DNA of 6,834 nucleotides from Flavobacteriales bacterium (lineage in GTDB: Bacteria > Bacteroidota > Bacteroidia > Flavobacteriales > UBA7312), in assembly GCA_002862585.1 (NCBI GenBank), contig PKDP01000152.1, positions 1-6,834 on the forward strand. The letters run 5' to 3'. A program made the position numbers and the translations under genes. Positions 6,363-6,834 of the stretch are shown here, piece after piece (the stretch's first letter is position 1; every line of letters begins with the position of its first letter). Below the pieces are notes generated by a model. It ran no database searches and was not told where the DNA came from. It worked only from the letters and a program-made list of their open reading frames with translations.

Positions 6363-6834
6363 CGAAGCTCTTCTCTTCCTGGCGGTTCCGGTGGTGATCA
6401 TGGTCTTCGCCTGGCAGTACCGAGGCTGGGGCCTGGCCATGCCGTTCGATCATCGATCGCACGAGAACCGGCTCTGGCTTCGAATGACGCTTCGGTTCTT
6501 TGAAATCCTTCCCGCGGTGATACTGGCCGCGGTGATCGGCCTTCTGGCCGGTCCCCAGGTTCTTCGAAAACCGCTCGACGAGCGGGTGCTCACCAACATC
6601 CAGTTCTGCTTCGACGTCTCGGGAAGCATGAACGGCGAAGGCCGGTACGAGATGGCCCGGACCGCGGTGGAGAATTTCGTGGACGCCCGAGAGGGCGACG
6701 CTTTCGGAATGACGCTCTTCGGCACCCACACGATGCGTTGGCTCCCCCTCACTCGCGATCTCAATGCGATTCGACATTCGCTTGATTTCGCGGATCCGAG
6801 ACGGCAACCCGTCCACATCGGAGGAGGGACCCGG
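6346..6834 (+). CDS. Membrane-anchored VWA-domain (BatA-like) protein, 3' end beyond window
   Basis: Open on the + strand to the last base with no stop, so 163 N-terminal residues are visible from the ATG at 6346. Two hydrophobic segments (about 8-24 and 52-69) precede a VWA domain that begins VLTNIQFCFDVSGSM (81-95). The metal-ion site is readable: D90, S92 and S94 of DxSxS, a candidate Thr in LPLTRD (T136), and GGGT (160-162). REGDAFGMTLFG is also typical. The arrangement of two membrane helices and then VWA matches BatA-type proteins often linked to MoxR ATPases, but no such neighbour is visible. Base composition (about 60% GC) and wording point to a planctomycete or verrucomicrobial source, unlike the rest of the window. 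The first codons (6346-6359) are also readable as ileS on the opposite strand, so the true start and upstream region are uncertain. Its exact role is unknown. Confidence 0.8.
   Translation, partial: MTFSRPEALLFLAVPVVIMVFAWQYRGWGLAMPFDHRSHENRLWLRMTLRFFEILPAVILAAVIGLLAGPQVLRKPLDERVLTNIQFCFDVSGSMNGEGRYEMARTAVENFVDAREGDAFGMTLFGTHTMRWLPLTRDLNAIRHSLDFADPRRQPVHIGGGTR

Noticed and set aside
6360..6440. N-terminal extension of IleRS up to the ATG at 6438-6440
   Set aside because: The 27 codons are GC-rich, do not resemble IleRS, and are antisense to the VWA gene; they arise from the junction.
6310..6818. Two long - strand open frames (6310-6816 and 6450-6818) in the GC-rich part
   Set aside because: Their translations show no recognisable family, are rich in R, S, H and E as expected of antisense GC-rich DNA, and oppose a convincing VWA coding frame.
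1..6834. A new defence or mobile system, CRISPR array, tRNA/rRNA gene, or insertion sequence
   Set aside because: Coding frames cover nearly every base; I saw no repeat arrays, terminal inverted repeats, transposase or integrase motifs, or tRNA-like folds on either strand.

Overview
The window has two parts that do not belong together. Positions 1 to about 6359 are AT-rich (a hand-counted ileS line, 6061-6120, is 35% GC) and look like a Bacteroidetes chromosome, probably a marine Flavobacteriia-type organism. The evidence is gene order and family style: an ileS-dksA-lspA cluster, an LspA with the Bacteroidetes-type insertion, a TraR/DksA protein with a mostly lost zinc finger, and a long eukaryote-like isoleucyl-tRNA synthetase. 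Positions from about 6346-6360 to 6834 are GC-rich (58% and 62% on two lines counted by hand). They encode the start of a membrane-anchored von Willebrand factor A (VWA) protein whose wording resembles planctomycete or verrucomicrobial proteins.

Layout. On the + strand, a 5'-truncated aspartate-semialdehyde dehydrogenase gene (asd, 1-792) is followed, with a 4-nt ATGA overlap, by a sulfotransferase-family gene (789-1565). On the - strand, a packed run reads from right to left: ileS (3366 to about 6359, 5' end missing), a dksA-like gene (2985-3362), lspA (2379-2978) and a SAM-dependent methyltransferase (1562 to about 2392). Gaps in this run are 3 and 6 nt, and the last pair overlaps. The two sets converge and overlap by 4 nt (1562-1565). 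The VWA gene runs on the + strand from 6346 off the right edge, head-to-head with the broken ileS.

How the genes work together. asd acts in the aspartate pathway (lysine/diaminopimelate, threonine, methionine). ileS charges tRNA-Ile, the DksA-like protein probably acts on RNA polymerase, and LspA trims lipoprotein signal peptides. The sulfotransferase and methyltransferase lie between these housekeeping genes, are more AT-rich (25% GC on one counted line of each), and look like accessory modification genes whose substrates cannot be read from the sequence.

The most notable observation is the junction near 6346-6360. ileS stops just before the region that should encode the N-terminal Rossmann half with the HIGH motif, and base composition and apparent taxonomy change at the same point. 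An assembly or amplification chimera is the simplest explanation. I found no RNA gene, CRISPR array, insertion sequence or convincing new system. No gene-free stretch exceeds a few bases.
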